DNA of 64,000 bases. Origin: Morinoia aosen (lineage: Eukaryota > Arthropoda > Malacostraca > Amphipoda > Talitridae). Positions 1 through 10,749 of the stretch are shown one piece after another; within the stretch, counting starts at the first letter, position 1; every line of letters begins with the position of its first letter. The stretch is taken from positions 54,390,514 to 54,454,513 of the forward strand of contig CM059557.1 in assembly GCA_030386875.1 (NCBI GenBank), in the 5' to 3' direction. A model generated the notes under the pieces. It saw nothing but the letters and a program-made list of their open reading frames with translations, was not told the origin of the DNA and did no database searches. The translations under genes and the position numbers were made by a program.

Positions 1-3000
1 GTGTTGTGTTGTGTCTTGCGGGATCTGCTCTCGTGTTGTGCTGTGTATTGCGGGATCTGCTCTCGTGTTGTGTTGTGTCTTGCGGGATCTGCTCTCGTGT
101 TGTGTTGTCTTGCGGGATCTGCTCTCGTGTTGTGTTGTGTTGTGTCTTGCGGGATCTACTCTCGTGTTGTGCTGTGTCTTGCGGGATCTGCTCTCGTGTT
201 GTGTTGTGTCTTGCGGGATCTGCTCTCGTGTTGTGCTGTGTATTGCGGGATCTGCTCTCGTGTTGTGTTGTGTCTTGCGGGATCTGCTCTCGTGTTGTGC
301 TGTGTATTGCGGGATCTGCTCTCGTGTTGTGTTGTGTCTTGCGGGATCTGCTCTCGTGTTGTGTTGTCTTGCGGGATCTGCTCTCGTGTTGTGTTGTGTC
401 TTGCGGGATCTGCTCTCGTGCTGTGTTGTCTTGCGGGATCTGCTCTCGTGTTGTGTTGTGTCTTGCGGGATCTGCTCTCGTGTTGTGTTGTGTTGTTTCT
501 TGCGGGATCTACTCTCGTGTTGTGCTGTGTCTTGCGGGATCTGCTCTCGTGTTGTGTTGTGTCTTGCGGGATCTGCTCTCGTGTTGTGTTGTCTTGCGGG
601 ATCTGCTCTCGTGTTGTGCTGTGTCTTGCGGGATCTGCTCTCGTGTTGTGTTGTGTCTTGCGGGATCTGCTCTCGTGTTGTGTTGTGTTGTGTCTTGCGG
701 GATCTGCTCTCGTGTTGTGCTGTGTATTGCGGGATCTGCTCTCGTGTTGTGTTGTGTCTTGCGGGATCTGCTCTCGTGTTGTGTTGTCTTGCGGGATCTG
801 CTCTCGTGTTGTGTTGTCTTGCGGGATCTGCTCTCGTGTTGTGTTGTGTCTTGCGGGATCTGCTCTCGTGTTGTGTTGTGTCTTGCGGGATCTGCTCTCG
901 TGTTGTGTTGTCTTGCGGGATCTGCTCTCGTGTTGTGTTGTCTTGCGGGATCTGCTCTCGTGTTGTGCTGTGTATTGCGGGATCTGCTCTCGTGTTGTGT
1001 TGTGTCTTGCGGGATCTGCTCTCGTGTTGTGTTGTCTTGCGGGATCTGCTCTCGTGTTGTGTTGTCTTGCGGGATCTGCTCTCGTGTTGTGCTGTGTCTT
1101 GCGGGATCTGCTCTCGTGTTGTGCTGTGTCTTGCGGGATCTGCTCTCGTGTTGTGTTGTGTCTTGCGGGATCTGCTCTCGTGTTGTGTTGTCTTGCGGGA
1201 TCTGCTCTCGTGCTGTGTTGTCTTGCGGGATCTGCTCTCGTGTTGTGTTGTGTCTTGCGGGATCTGTTCTCGTGTTGTGTTGTGTTGTGTCTTGCGGGAT
1301 CTACTCTCGTGTTGTGTTGTGTCTTGCGGGATCTGCTCTCGTGTTGTGTTGTGTCTTGCGGGATCTGCTCTCGTGTTGTGCTGTGTATTGCGGGATCTGC
1401 TCTCGTGTTGTGTTGTGTCTTGCGGGATCTGCTCTCGTGTTGTGTTGTCTTGCGGGATCTGTTCTCGTGTTGTGCTGTGTCTTGCGGGATCTGCTCTCGT
1501 GCTGTGTTGTGTCTTGCGGGATCTGCTCTCGTGTTGTGCTGTGTACTGCGGGATCTGCCCTCGTGTTGTTTTGTGTCTTGCGGATCTGCTCTCGTGTTGT
1601 ATTGTGTCTTGCGGGATCTGCTCTCGTGTTGTGTTGTGTCTTGCGGGATCTGCTCTCGTGTTGTGCTGTGTCTTGCGGGATCTGCTCTCGTGTTGTGTTG
1701 TGTCTTGCGGGATCTGCTCTCGTGTTGTGCTGTGTCTTGCGGGATCTGCTCTCGTGTTGTGCTGTGTCTTGCGGGATCTGCTCTCGTGTTGTGTTGAGTC
1801 TTGCGGGATCTGCTCTCGTGTTGTGCTGTGTCTTGCGGGATCTGCTCTCGTGCTGTGCTGTGTCTTGCGGGATCTGCTCTCGTGTTGTGTTGTGTCTTGC
1901 GGGATCTGCTCTCGTGTTGTGTTGTGTCTTGCGGGATCTGCTCTCGTGCTGTGTTGTCTTGCGGGATCTGCTCTCGTGTTGTGTTGTGTCTTGCGGGATC
2001 TGCTCTCGTGTTGTGTTGTGTCTTGCGGGATCTGCTCTCGTGTTGTGTTGTGTCTTGCGGGATCTGCTCTCGTGTTGTGTTGTCTTGCGGGATCTGCTCT
2101 CGTGCTGTGTTGTCTTGCGGGATCTGCTCTCGTGTTGTGTTGTCTTGCGGGATCTGCTCTCGTGCTGTGCTGTGTCTTGCGGGATCTGCTCTCGTGTTGT
2201 GTTGTGTCTTGCGGGATCTGCTCTCGTGTTGTGTTGTCTTGCGGGATCTGCTCTCGTGCTGTGTTGTCTTGCGGGATCTGCTCTCGTGTTGTGTTGTGTC
2301 TTGCGGGATCTGCTCTCGTGTTGTGTTGTGTCTTGCGGGATCTGCTCTCGTGCTGTGCTGTGTCTTGCGGGATCTGCTCTCGTGTTGTGTTGTGTCTTGC
2401 GGGATCTGCTCTCGTGTTGTGTTGTCTTGCGGGATCTGCTCTCGTGCTGTGTTGTCTTGCGGGATCTGCTCTCGTGTTGTGTTGTGTCTTGCGGGATCTG
2501 CTCTCGTGTTGTGCTGTGTCTTGCGGGATCTGCTCTCGTGCTGTGTTGTCTTGCGGGACCTGCTCTCGTGTTGTGTTGTGTCTTGCGGGATCTGCTCTCG
2601 TGTTGTGCTGTGTCTTGCGGGATCTGCTCTCGTGCTGTGTTGTCTTGCGGGATCTGCTCTCGTGTTGTGTTGTGTCTTGCGGGATCTGCTCTCGTGTTGT
2701 GCTGTGTCTTGCGGGATCTGCTCTCGTGTTGTGTTGTGTCTTGCGGGATCTGCTCTCGGGCTGTGTTGTCTTGCGGGATCTGCTCTCGTGTTGTGCTGTG
2801 TCTTGCGGGATCTGCTCTCGTGTTGTGCTGTGTCTTGCGGGATCTGCTCTCGTGTTGTGCTGTGTCTTGCGGGATCTGCTCTCGTGTTGTGTTGTGTCTT
2901 GCGGGATCTGCTCTCGTGTTGTGCTGTGTCTTGCGGGATCTGCTCTCGTGCTGTGCTGTGTCTTGCGGGATCTGCTCTCGTGTTGTGTTGTGTCTTGCGG

Positions 3001-3735
3001 GATCTGCTCTCGTGTTGTGTTGTCTTGCGGGATCTGCTCTCGTGCTGTGTTGTCTTGCGGGATCTGCTCTCGTGTTGTGTTGTGTCTTGCGGGATCTGCT
3101 CTCGTGTTGTGTTGTGTCTTGCGGGATCTGCTCTCGTGCTGTGCTGTGTCTTGCGGGATCTGCTCTCGTGTTGTGTTGTGTCTTGCGGGATCTGCTCTCG
3201 TGTTGTGTTGTCTTGCGGGATCTGCTCTCGTGCTGTGTTGTCTTGCGGGATCTGCTCTCGTGTTGTGTTGTGTCTTGCGGGATCTGCTCTCGTGTTGTGC
3301 TGTGTCTTGCGGGATCTGCTCTCGTGCTGTGTTGTCTTGCGGGATCTGCTCTCGTGTTGTGTTGTGTCTTGCGGGATCTGCTCTCGTGTTGTGCTGTGTC
3401 TTGCGGGATCTGCTCTCGTGCTGTGTTGTCTTGCGGGATCTGCTCTCGTGTTGTGTTGTGTCTTGCGGGATCTGCTCTCGTGTTGTGCTGTGTCTTGCGG
3501 GATCTGCTCTCGTGTTGTGTTGTGTCTTGCGGGATCTGCTCTCGGGCTGTGTTGTCTTGCGGGATCTGCTCTCGTGTTGTGCTGTGTCTTGCGGGATCTG
3601 CTCTCGTGTTGTGCTGTGTCTTGCGGGATCTGCTCTCGTGTTGTGCTGTGTCTTGCGGGATCTGCTCTCGTGTTGTGTTGTGTCTTGCGGGATCTGCTCT
3701 CGTGTTGTGCTGTGTCTTGCGGGATCTGCTCTCGT
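1..3735. repeat. 30/32/37-bp satellite array (about 115-120 units)
   Basis: Tandem units share the core cttgcgggatctgctctc followed by a GTGTT-rich linker. Linker length gives units of 30, 32 or 37 bp, and the linker alternates between gtgttgtg and gtgctgtg. The plus strand is very poor in A outside the GGATCT core. The unit contains no TAA, TAG or TGA on either strand, so huge open frames run through it: Cys/Leu-rich on plus, and Arg/Asp/Gln/His-rich on minus. I read these as a by-product of the repeat and not as genes. Unit order is irregular on the left and strongly duplicated on the right. The array is cut by the window start, so its full length is unknown. Confidence 0.97.
2161..3732. 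repeat. 786-bp higher-order duplication inside the satellite
   Basis: Rare variants recur at exactly 786 bp. The gtgctgtgctg linker at 2161 and 2349 returns at 2947 and 3135, and the single-base variant ctctcggg near 2758 returns near 3544. The order of long, short and gtgctg units is the same in both blocks (2161-2946 and 2947-3732). This is a recent duplication of about 25 units, as expected from unequal exchange or amplification. Confidence 0.88.
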
Positions 3736-3895
3736 ATTATCTTTATGAAGAATCTGCTCGCATTTTGCACTGTGGCGCTTAAAATCTGTTCTCATATACT
3801 GTATGCCCTATGTTTCGTTGTATCTGCTATCTTAGTACCCAGCGTCGTCTCGTACGATCTACTTTCGTAACATCCTGTGTCTCGTAGGTTCCGCC
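3736..3895. repeat. decayed edge of the satellite
   Basis: Past the last clean unit, the ATCTGCTCTCGT core persists with growing damage: aatctgctcgc, atctgttctcat, atctgctatctt, gatctactttcgt, then cctgtgtctcgt. The spacing stays near 30 bp. Older, unhomogenised units at an array edge are typical. Confidence 0.7.
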
Positions 3896-5668
3896 CCCGT
3901 ATGTTTTTTTTTTTGTCTCCGAGCATATGTATAATATTAGCTTTCCTTTAGTACCCGATAAATATTAGTTATGAGTTTGCAAAGACTTTTAATCAATTGT
4001 GAGGAATATTTCACTAAGATAAATCTGATTTCAAATCAATTTTATAACGCTCATAGCACGGCGAGTCCGTTTTTTTTTGTTCCTGACCCATTTAAAAAAT
4101 AAACAGCTAACGCGTTACGCACCTCTTTGAGTTACGAGTATATCGTTTTCATAAACCGATCTATGACATAAATCTCGGATTACTTGATTGTTAGGTGCAA
4201 AACTTCAATATTTTATAAAACCAGCACTGATTATTTCAGGGCATTTGTCGTTTATGTGAATAGTAACATGCTGAAACGAAGTTCGAATGTTCCTCCTGAA
4301 GTACAGTTTCATTTGTCAGGTTCCTTGGGTATGGCAGGTTTAAGGTTCATGGGAAAATCATAAAATGATCCCCAAAAATTTATAAGGTCTGACGTTTTGG
4401 GGTTCAGTATTCCTAAGGAACTTTATTAACCCTACTTGACTTATGTACCGATTTTTCAGTAATTTTTGAATCTGGTGCCACACCGAAGTGCCTAGTTTTT
4501 GGAACTTTGCCTAGTACGGGAGAAAATGTATCACATACTAAAAATAACTTACCAATTGAGATCACAACACATGGGTGGCTATCAACAACGTATCCCCCTA
4601 TGTGTTTAAATTGACTTTATGTGGTTTACCGCAGAACTGTTAGGTTCAGGACCGCAGGTCAGGCAGGGCTAACTTCTAAGATGTGAATTGGAATGAAAAT
4701 GCAACCTACCAATAGTTCGAGGAGTAAAATTCATTTTTCGCTTTGAAAATTACACCTGAAATAACCAAAGAGTTTCCCAAATAATCGTTCCCTACAATCA
4801 ACACCACACCCCAGTAATCAATGTATTCAAATTGAACATCTGAATATATTTTAGCATTTTTTCACGGAAAAAAAACAAAATTTCCCATCCAAGATTGTTA
4901 TCTATAGGATGGTCTAGAAAACTCTAGATGGAATGCTGATGGGTTCGTTGTGTTCGGTATAGATATTTCTCCAACAGCTGCGGCATCATTTCATAATGTT
5001 CCATAGACGATCAGAAACATTATTTCCTTTTCTTGAGCTCTGATCAATGATAAAGTGTTTCTTTCACTGATGATCTAAACATTTTCTTATGTCTGCGGTA
5101 TTCAATCTCGTTAATCATGAGATCAATTGAAAACGTAGCTGTAACTATCACGTAAAATTGAAAATTTTTCTTGCAATTTTAGTAGGTACTGACGTGAATT
5201 GGCAATTCCGAATCGTAAGTATGGTCTTAATATCCGAGCATGTTCTTAATCATTAATGGTATCGAGCATTTATCTTCTTTCGTTCCAAAGCAAACACGAA
5301 TTGATACATTTTTGGTAAAGTCAAGGTTCTACTACAAAAAAGTCACTAGCGTGGTTCCTTGGCTTATTGTTTTCCATGTGGATATTTATCTTATCGTGTC
5401 GTTGCGGCATCACTCGTTCTGTACCAAGGTCGAGTTGAAGGTCTCATTTCTGTTTTCAAATTGATCATAAAGTACTAATGTTCAATGTAATTATATAATG
5501 TTCATTTCTTTTCGTTGCAATGTTAATGTATGCTAATCGTAGGGGGGCGGTTCTGTCGAGAATCTGTTAAGAATAACCAATTTTGTGAATTAAAAAATGA
5601 GGATTTAAGAAAAAAAATTTTAATTGTGTGTAATAAATTTTGTGCTTACTTATAAATATCTCAGTAAA
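3896..5668. other. AT-rich stretch, no gene seen
   Basis: Low-complexity, AT-rich sequence. The only frame of note is 5240-5464 on plus (74 codons), which I do not recognise and treat as chance. Confidence 0.5.
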
Positions 5669-6740
5669 TCCCAGCAGCACGGGAGGGTCGCTTCAACATG
5701 TATGTTTTTATGCCTGTATGTTTTGTTGGACTCAGCAATGTTAGATGGAGCGATAAGATGCAAGGGCTCGGACGATGGCTGTTTACATTGTGTGTTGTTT
5801 CTGGAGGGGTCAATTTTGTGGTGTTAGCAATTTTTTCATTCGGGCGAGCCCTTGGAAACTGTAGACGTTCGGAAAAATGCCTACCCATGCGCAGACAAAG
5901 GCGCCTTGTGGTCAAACATAAATCGAGACACTTAAGACGAGAGAGGCGGCAAACCAACGGTCGGTTTCGAAGGAGCTGAGCGTGAGAAAAATGAGGCTAA
6001 GAAAGAAATAAAGGCGAGTTGCGGTACTACCAATTAGAAAAGATGTAGGGGGGCGCTTCGAGGGCCGAAGATTCTTATAGGTCGAATGTGAGAGAGGGGA
6101 CAACCCTCGAGAAAATACGCGGGGCGTCTGAGGAACAAAAGGTAGTTCTGCAGTCAACGCCGGAGCGCGAAGTAGAAGAAATAAAACGCGGGTGTGTTCG
6201 CTGTAACAAACGTGCTCAAAGATATAATGAAAAGTGGTTATTGGATATATTGAAAATTTATACTAAAGGCGACGTTATAATGTAATCCAAAGTTCATACA
6301 TTTTCTCGTTTTTACTTTCAGAGAAGTAAAGTAAAATCCAACCAGCGTGGAAATAATTTAATGTAACAGTTAGCTGCAACGTCTCGGGGCGGGTAAGAGA
6401 AACACAGGTTCTTGAGAAAAAAAAATACATATTTTGTTAAAATAAATATTAGTGAAATTTATTGGCATTCAGTGCTGTGAAAATTGAGATATTTTGAGGG
6501 AACGTAATTAGGGCAATCAGGGATTAACGAGTTATAAATTGCTCTTGCAGGAGGGAGGCTTGTGCATAAGAAGTCCTGTGGATAAGGAGCACACCAGAAA
6601 GGGGAATGCCAGGGAGCTACGAATCTGGAAATTAGCAACAAATTTCCTTGAACTGTGTCCAGGACAGTGATTTGAACTGAAGTTGTGTCGGCTCATGAAC
6701 ATGAAGGTCGAATTAATGATCACATCCCGTGCTGCTGGGA
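5669..6740. repeat. 1.07-kb segment bounded by perfect 16-bp inverted repeats
   Basis: TCCCAGCAGCACGGGA at 5669-5684 reappears as its exact reverse complement at 6725-6740. The 16-mer is itself partly self-complementary at its ends (TCCC/GGGA). The inside is richer in GC and CpG than its left flank, with a purine-rich part at 5930-6200, and has only short unrecognised frames (for example 6088-6285 plus, 65 codons). No matching target-site duplication is visible beside the two repeats. It could be a short non-autonomous transposon with 16-bp terminal repeats, or a locus carrying two copies of a palindromic motif. I cannot assign it to a superfamily. Confidence 0.45.
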
Positions 6741-6813
6741 GCGCTGAGATATTGTAGGCATTACTTGTGTTATGTTTGGGAGTGTAAGTAATATGCGGGA
6801 AAAGGGCTGGCCA

Positions 6814-6823
6814 GCCGCGGGAA
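6814..6823. repeat. target-site duplication, left copy
   Basis: GCCGCGGGAA directly abuts the ATT-repeat tail of the LINE and matches 13800-13809 at the other end. Confidence 0.75.
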
Positions 6824-6980
6824 TAATAATAATAATGAGGGGTGTTGATACAATCAACATTAAAGCACGGACACGGGTCCTTTACTGCTCCCCTTTATGC
6901 ATGTCATCTGCGATCGCAAGGTCAATTTAGAAACTCATCATTAAAGGTAAGTCAATTGCAATGCAAAGTTACTGAAACAT
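6824..6980 (-). other. LINE 3' UTR and ATT-repeat tail
   Basis: About 140 bp follows the ORF2 stop (TAA at 6981-6983 on minus) and ends in four to five ATT repeats instead of poly(A). Short 3' simple-repeat tails are known for I-type elements, where they take part in priming reverse transcription. No AATAAA signal is evident close to the end. Confidence 0.7.
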
Positions 6981-9900
6981 TTAAATTAGGTCGTAGACAT
7001 CTATCACACGAAGATAGTTCATTAATTCCTTGACGTCTAAATGGCGTCCCAATACCGTCTCGACGGTAGGTTGTAGCGTTTGGCAAGCCTTTATACAATT
7101 TCTACTAATTGTTAGACTTTCACATTCTATGATTAGGTGTTTGACAGTTAGTGTTGAGTTGTTGCAAAACTCGCACACTGGTGCAATATCAGGTATCTCG
7201 TTGTTCATCAGGTAGCCATGCGTTAAGAATGTGTGTCCTATTCTGAGTCTGTTAACTATTATTTCCTCTTTACGTGATATTTTACCGAAGTCCAACTCTA
7301 TTCCTGGTGATGGTTGTATTTCCCTTAATTTGTCTCTGCAATTTTCCCACCTAGTTTTCCACTGGTTAATCACGGCTTGTCGAATTAATGGTTTCCAATC
7401 TGTGTAGCAAATTAGGATAAATTCTTCGTTTTTTTGGGTTGCGTTCTTGGCTGCAGTATCTGCAGCATCGTTATCGCCTATTCCGACATGGGAGGGGATC
7501 CAGCATATGTTGATGGCTTTGCCGCCTTTTTGTTTTTCGTGTATGTCGTGTTGTATTCGGCGTAGTACTGGATGGTATGTCTCGTACTTTAGGCTGTTAA
7601 CGACACTCAAGGAGTCGCAGTATATTACGAATTTTTTATCTCTTTTTTCATTAATGATGCCAAGGGCCAAGTGGATGGCGTGTATTTCGGCTGAGTATAT
7701 TGAGGCCTCTTTCGGTAGCGTTGCAGAGCGAACAATGGTGCCACATACTGCTGCCGCTCCTGTGCCATTTTCTCCTCTTGAGCCGTCTGTGTATATAGTT
7801 ACATATCCGTCATATTTTTCTTTTGTCATTCTTTTAAACTCTTGACGGATTATGTATTCAGGGGTTTCGTTTTTTGGTAGTTCGGTGAGGTCGGTATTTA
7901 TTGTTGGTTTTGTTAGTGCCCATGTGGGAGTATTAATGTTTAGTAGTCGGTATGAAAAGTCTGTTTTAACTCGATTTTTCCGGAGGCCAAATTTTTCTAT
8001 CAGTATTTGCATTTTAATAGCGAATGTTGGAGTTATTTTCCTATTTTGGAAGAGTAGTCGGTTACTCGGCGTCACAGTGTAATTGAAGGCGGGGTTTCCA
8101 TGTTGACTTCGGATTTTGTAGTAATAACAGAGGGATAGATAGTTTCGCCTAATATCGGGAGGCATTTCATTGCAAATAATGTGTAGACTATTTGTTGGGC
8201 TGGATTTGAATGCTCCTGTAGCGATTCGTAGTGCTTCGGATGTAATAGACTCGATGGGCTTTAGAGTTGTTTGGCTGGCAGAGTTATAGATTATTGATCC
8301 ATAATCGAGGATTGATCTTGTAATGCTTCGATAGATTTTGAGGATCGTGGTTTGGTCTGCTCCCCAGCTTTGAGCTGTTATTGATTTTAATAAGTTCAGG
8401 CTATCATTCCCTTTTTTCTTTAAAGCAGTGATGTGTTGTTGCCAGTTCAATTTTTCATCGAAGATCAGGCCGAGGAATTTATGTGAGTTTGTGTATTGAA
8501 TGTTTTCATCATTGAGTTTAAGTATTGGGCTGAGGAAGAGTCCGGGTATGGTATTGAAATGTATTGCTTTGCTTTTACTGGATGAGAATTTGAAGCCATG
8601 ATTTTGGGACCACTTAAATATTTTATTGATACAGGATTGCATTTTGTCTTGGATAACCTTGAGGTCTTGGTGGTGGTATCCAACTTGTAAGTCGTCAACG
8701 TATAGTGAGTGGTGGAATTTGTTGTCCGGTGGGATCTGCTTGGCTATGTCGTTTATTTTGAGGGCGAATAACGTGACCGAGAGGACACTGCCTTGAGGGA
8801 CTCCGTTTCGCTGTTCGTAAATATTTGAGCTATAGTTGTCTATTCGGACACTTAGTGTTCTACGTTCTAGGAATTTGGCGACAAAAGTTGGTAATCTGCC
8901 CCTGAGTCCGATATCGAATAAATCCCGTATGATCCCATATCTCCATGTTCTGTCGTAAGCTTTTTCAAGGTCGAAGAACACTGAGATGAAGTGTTCTCTG
9001 TTTGCGAATGCTAATCTTATGGTTGAGTCTAGTCTGACCAAATGATCTGTAGTGCTACGCCCCTTTCTGCATCCACACTGCTCTTTACTAATTATATTGT
9101 GCATATCTAAGTATTCGATCAGTCGATTATTGATCATTCGTTCCATTAATTTGCACAGACAGCTCGTGAGTGCGATGGGTCTGTAGTTATTTGGTTTACT
9201 AGGGTCTTTCCCGGGTTTTGGGATTGGTATTATTATCGAGTGCTGCCATTGTGGTGGGAAGTAGCCCGTTGTCCAGAATTTGTTAAAAGTGTTCAAGATG
9301 TATTGTTTAGCTGGTAGTTTTAGGTGTTTGATCATGTCGTATGTTATTTTGTCGTTTCCTGGTGATGTGTTTTTAGTTTTTCTTAGGGCGGATTCAAATT
9401 CATGCATATGGAAAGTTTGGTTATAGATTTCTACGTTTGGCGAACTGAAATGGATCGGTATAGTTTCATTTGCGGTTTTGATTTGTTGAAATTCAGGGGA
9501 ATAGCTTTGATCGCTTGACACTTCGCTGAAATTTTCAGCCAGTTTATTCACAATATCAGGGATTGTGCTGTAGTGTATATTGTTTTCGATCAATATGTGG
9601 ACTTTTCTTTGTACTCGACCTTTTATTTTCCTTATTGTTTCGTATACTCTGGCCATTGGTGTATATTTATTAAGTTGGTTTACGAAATTCTTCCACGTTT
9701 CCTGTTTGCTTGCTCGAATTTTGTATTTATGATTTGCCCTTGCTCGTTTCCAGTTAATTAAGTTAGTAAGATTTTTATTGCGGTGGTATTTCTTGTAAAG
9801 TTTTTCTCTTTCTTCTTTTGATTCTTGGAGTTCTTTTGTCCACCATGGTTTGGGGTAGTATTTTCCTGGTATATAAGTTGGGATGGCTTTTTCAGCTGCT

Positions 9901-10706
9901 GAGTAGAACCGCTGGTATAAGTCGGTGAGTAGTTGTTCGTTATTAGTTGTTGTGTTCAACATCGGCTTGTTCCATGCATTGTTATTGGAATATAGATCCC
10001 AGTTAGCTTTTGAGTAGTTCCAGATAGTTGATGGGGGTTGGTTGGGACGATTTTCGTTAAGGTAGGTGATCAAAATTGGGCATTGATCGCTATCACCCGG
10101 CGAGTCGAAAGCAACCCAGTCTAATAGCACGGCCAATGTAGGTGAGCAAATTGTCAGATCGATAGCTGATTCTGAATTGTATCCTATTCTAGTGGGTGAA
10201 CCAGTATTTAATAGGCAAAGGTTATTGTTTGTAATAACAGTTTCTATCAGCTTCCCCCTATTATCTGTATTTTTGCAGCCCCATATGGTGCTGTGTCCGT
10301 TGAAGTCGCCGGCTAGGATGAAAGGATTCGGTAGTTGGTGGATTAGGTTATTTTGTTTTTCGTTTGTGACTGTTTGTCTACCGGGTATGTAGATGCTGCA
10401 GATGGTTATCAGCTGTCCTATGTTTACTTGAATGGCCACGCTTTGTAGTTCAGTCTGTAGATTCAGTTCACAAAAAGGTATTGAGCTATGGACATATATT
10501 CCAACACCTCCATGGGGGGTTCTGTTGTAATGACCGTGTCGTAGCACATTACTGTAGCCGTTTATTCTAAACTGGCAGTTATCCCATAGCTTTGTTTCTT
10601 GAAGTGCTATTATACTGGGTTGGTGGTTGTTTATTGTTTCCATTAGTTCATCTTTCTTTCCCCTGATGCCTTGGCAGTTCCACTGCAGGATTCCTACGTT
10701 AGCCAT
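6981..10706 (-). CDS. LINE ORF2: APE endonuclease, reverse transcriptase, RNase H
   Basis: A 1,241-residue polyprotein for target-primed reverse transcription. An APE-type endonuclease occupies about residues 4-215: WNCQGIRGK, QET at 36-38, GDFN at 133-136, SAIDLT near 180, then SDQ at 206-208. Reverse transcriptase lies at about 440-760: SPGNDKI, PIPKPGKDP, NYRPIALTS, motif A FFDLEKAYD with D579, NGVPQGSVLS at 634-643 and YVDD at 669-672. RNase H lies at about 967-1090: YTDGS with D974, E1007, D1031 and WIPSHVG followed by D1083, so all four acidic residues are present. A C-terminal CCHC-like set follows (C1178, C1181, H1190, C1195). The start is the first Met, just before the conserved endonuclease strand and 43 bp after the ORF1 stop, so translation probably depends on reinitiation. 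The family normally has SDH in the endonuclease; the Gln here removes a catalytic His. Confidence 0.97.
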   Translation of the reverse strand: MANVGILQWNCQGIRGKKDELMETINNHQPSIIALQETKLWDNCQFRINGYSNVLRHGHYNRTPHGGVGIYVHSSIPFCELNLQTELQSVAIQVNIGQLITICSIYIPGRQTVTNEKQNNLIHQLPNPFILAGDFNGHSTIWGCKNTDNRGKLIETVITNNNLCLLNTGSPTRIGYNSESAIDLTICSPTLAVLLDWVAFDSPGDSDQCPILITYLNENRPNQPPSTIWNYSKANWDLYSNNNAWNKPMLNTTTNNEQLLTDLYQRFYSAAEKAIPTYIPGKYYPKPWWTKELQESKEEREKLYKKYHRNKNLTNLINWKRARANHKYKIRASKQETWKNFVNQLNKYTPMARVYETIRKIKGRVQRKVHILIENNIHYSTIPDIVNKLAENFSEVSSDQSYSPEFQQIKTANETIPIHFSSPNVEIYNQTFHMHEFESALRKTKNTSPGNDKITYDMIKHLKLPAKQYILNTFNKFWTTGYFPPQWQHSIIIPIPKPGKDPSKPNNYRPIALTSCLCKLMERMINNRLIEYLDMHNIISKEQCGCRKGRSTTDHLVRLDSTIRLAFANREHFISVFFDLEKAYDRTWRYGIIRDLFDIGLRGRLPTFVAKFLERRTLSVRIDNYSSNIYEQRNGVPQGSVLSVTLFALKINDIAKQIPPDNKFHHSLYVDDLQVGYHHQDLKVIQDKMQSCINKIFKWSQNHGFKFSSSKSKAIHFNTIPGLFLSPILKLNDENIQYTNSHKFLGLIFDEKLNWQQHITALKKKGNDSLNLLKSITAQSWGADQTTILKIYRSITRSILDYGSIIYNSASQTTLKPIESITSEALRIATGAFKSSPTNSLHIICNEMPPDIRRNYLSLCYYYKIRSQHGNPAFNYTVTPSNRLLFQNRKITPTFAIKMQILIEKFGLRKNRVKTDFSYRLLNINTPTWALTKPTINTDLTELPKNETPEYIIRQEFKRMTKEKYDGYVTIYTDGSRGENGTGAAAVCGTIVRSATLPKEASIYSAEIHAIHLALGIINEKRDKKFVIYCDSLSVVNSLKYETYHPVLRRIQHDIHEKQKGGKAINICWIPSHVGIGDNDAADTAAKNATQKNEEFILICYTDWKPLIRQAVINQWKTRWENCRDKLREIQPSPGIELDFGKISRKEEIIVNRLRIGHTFLTHGYLMNNEIPDIAPVCEFCNNSTLTVKHLIIECESLTISRNCIKACQTLQPTVETVLGRHLDVKELMNYLRVIDVYDLI

Positions 10707-10749
10707 GGGGTGTGTTTGATTTGATTTTGTTATTCAATCGTTCAATTAG

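Noticed and set aside
6-3782. Plus- and minus-strand frames of 598-1258 codons at the window start
   Set aside because: They are translations of a satellite whose unit lacks stop codons; several frames are equally open and the unit length is not a multiple of three.
7447-8082. Plus-strand frames of 132 and 76 codons
   Set aside because: Antisense shadows of the RNase H part of ORF2.
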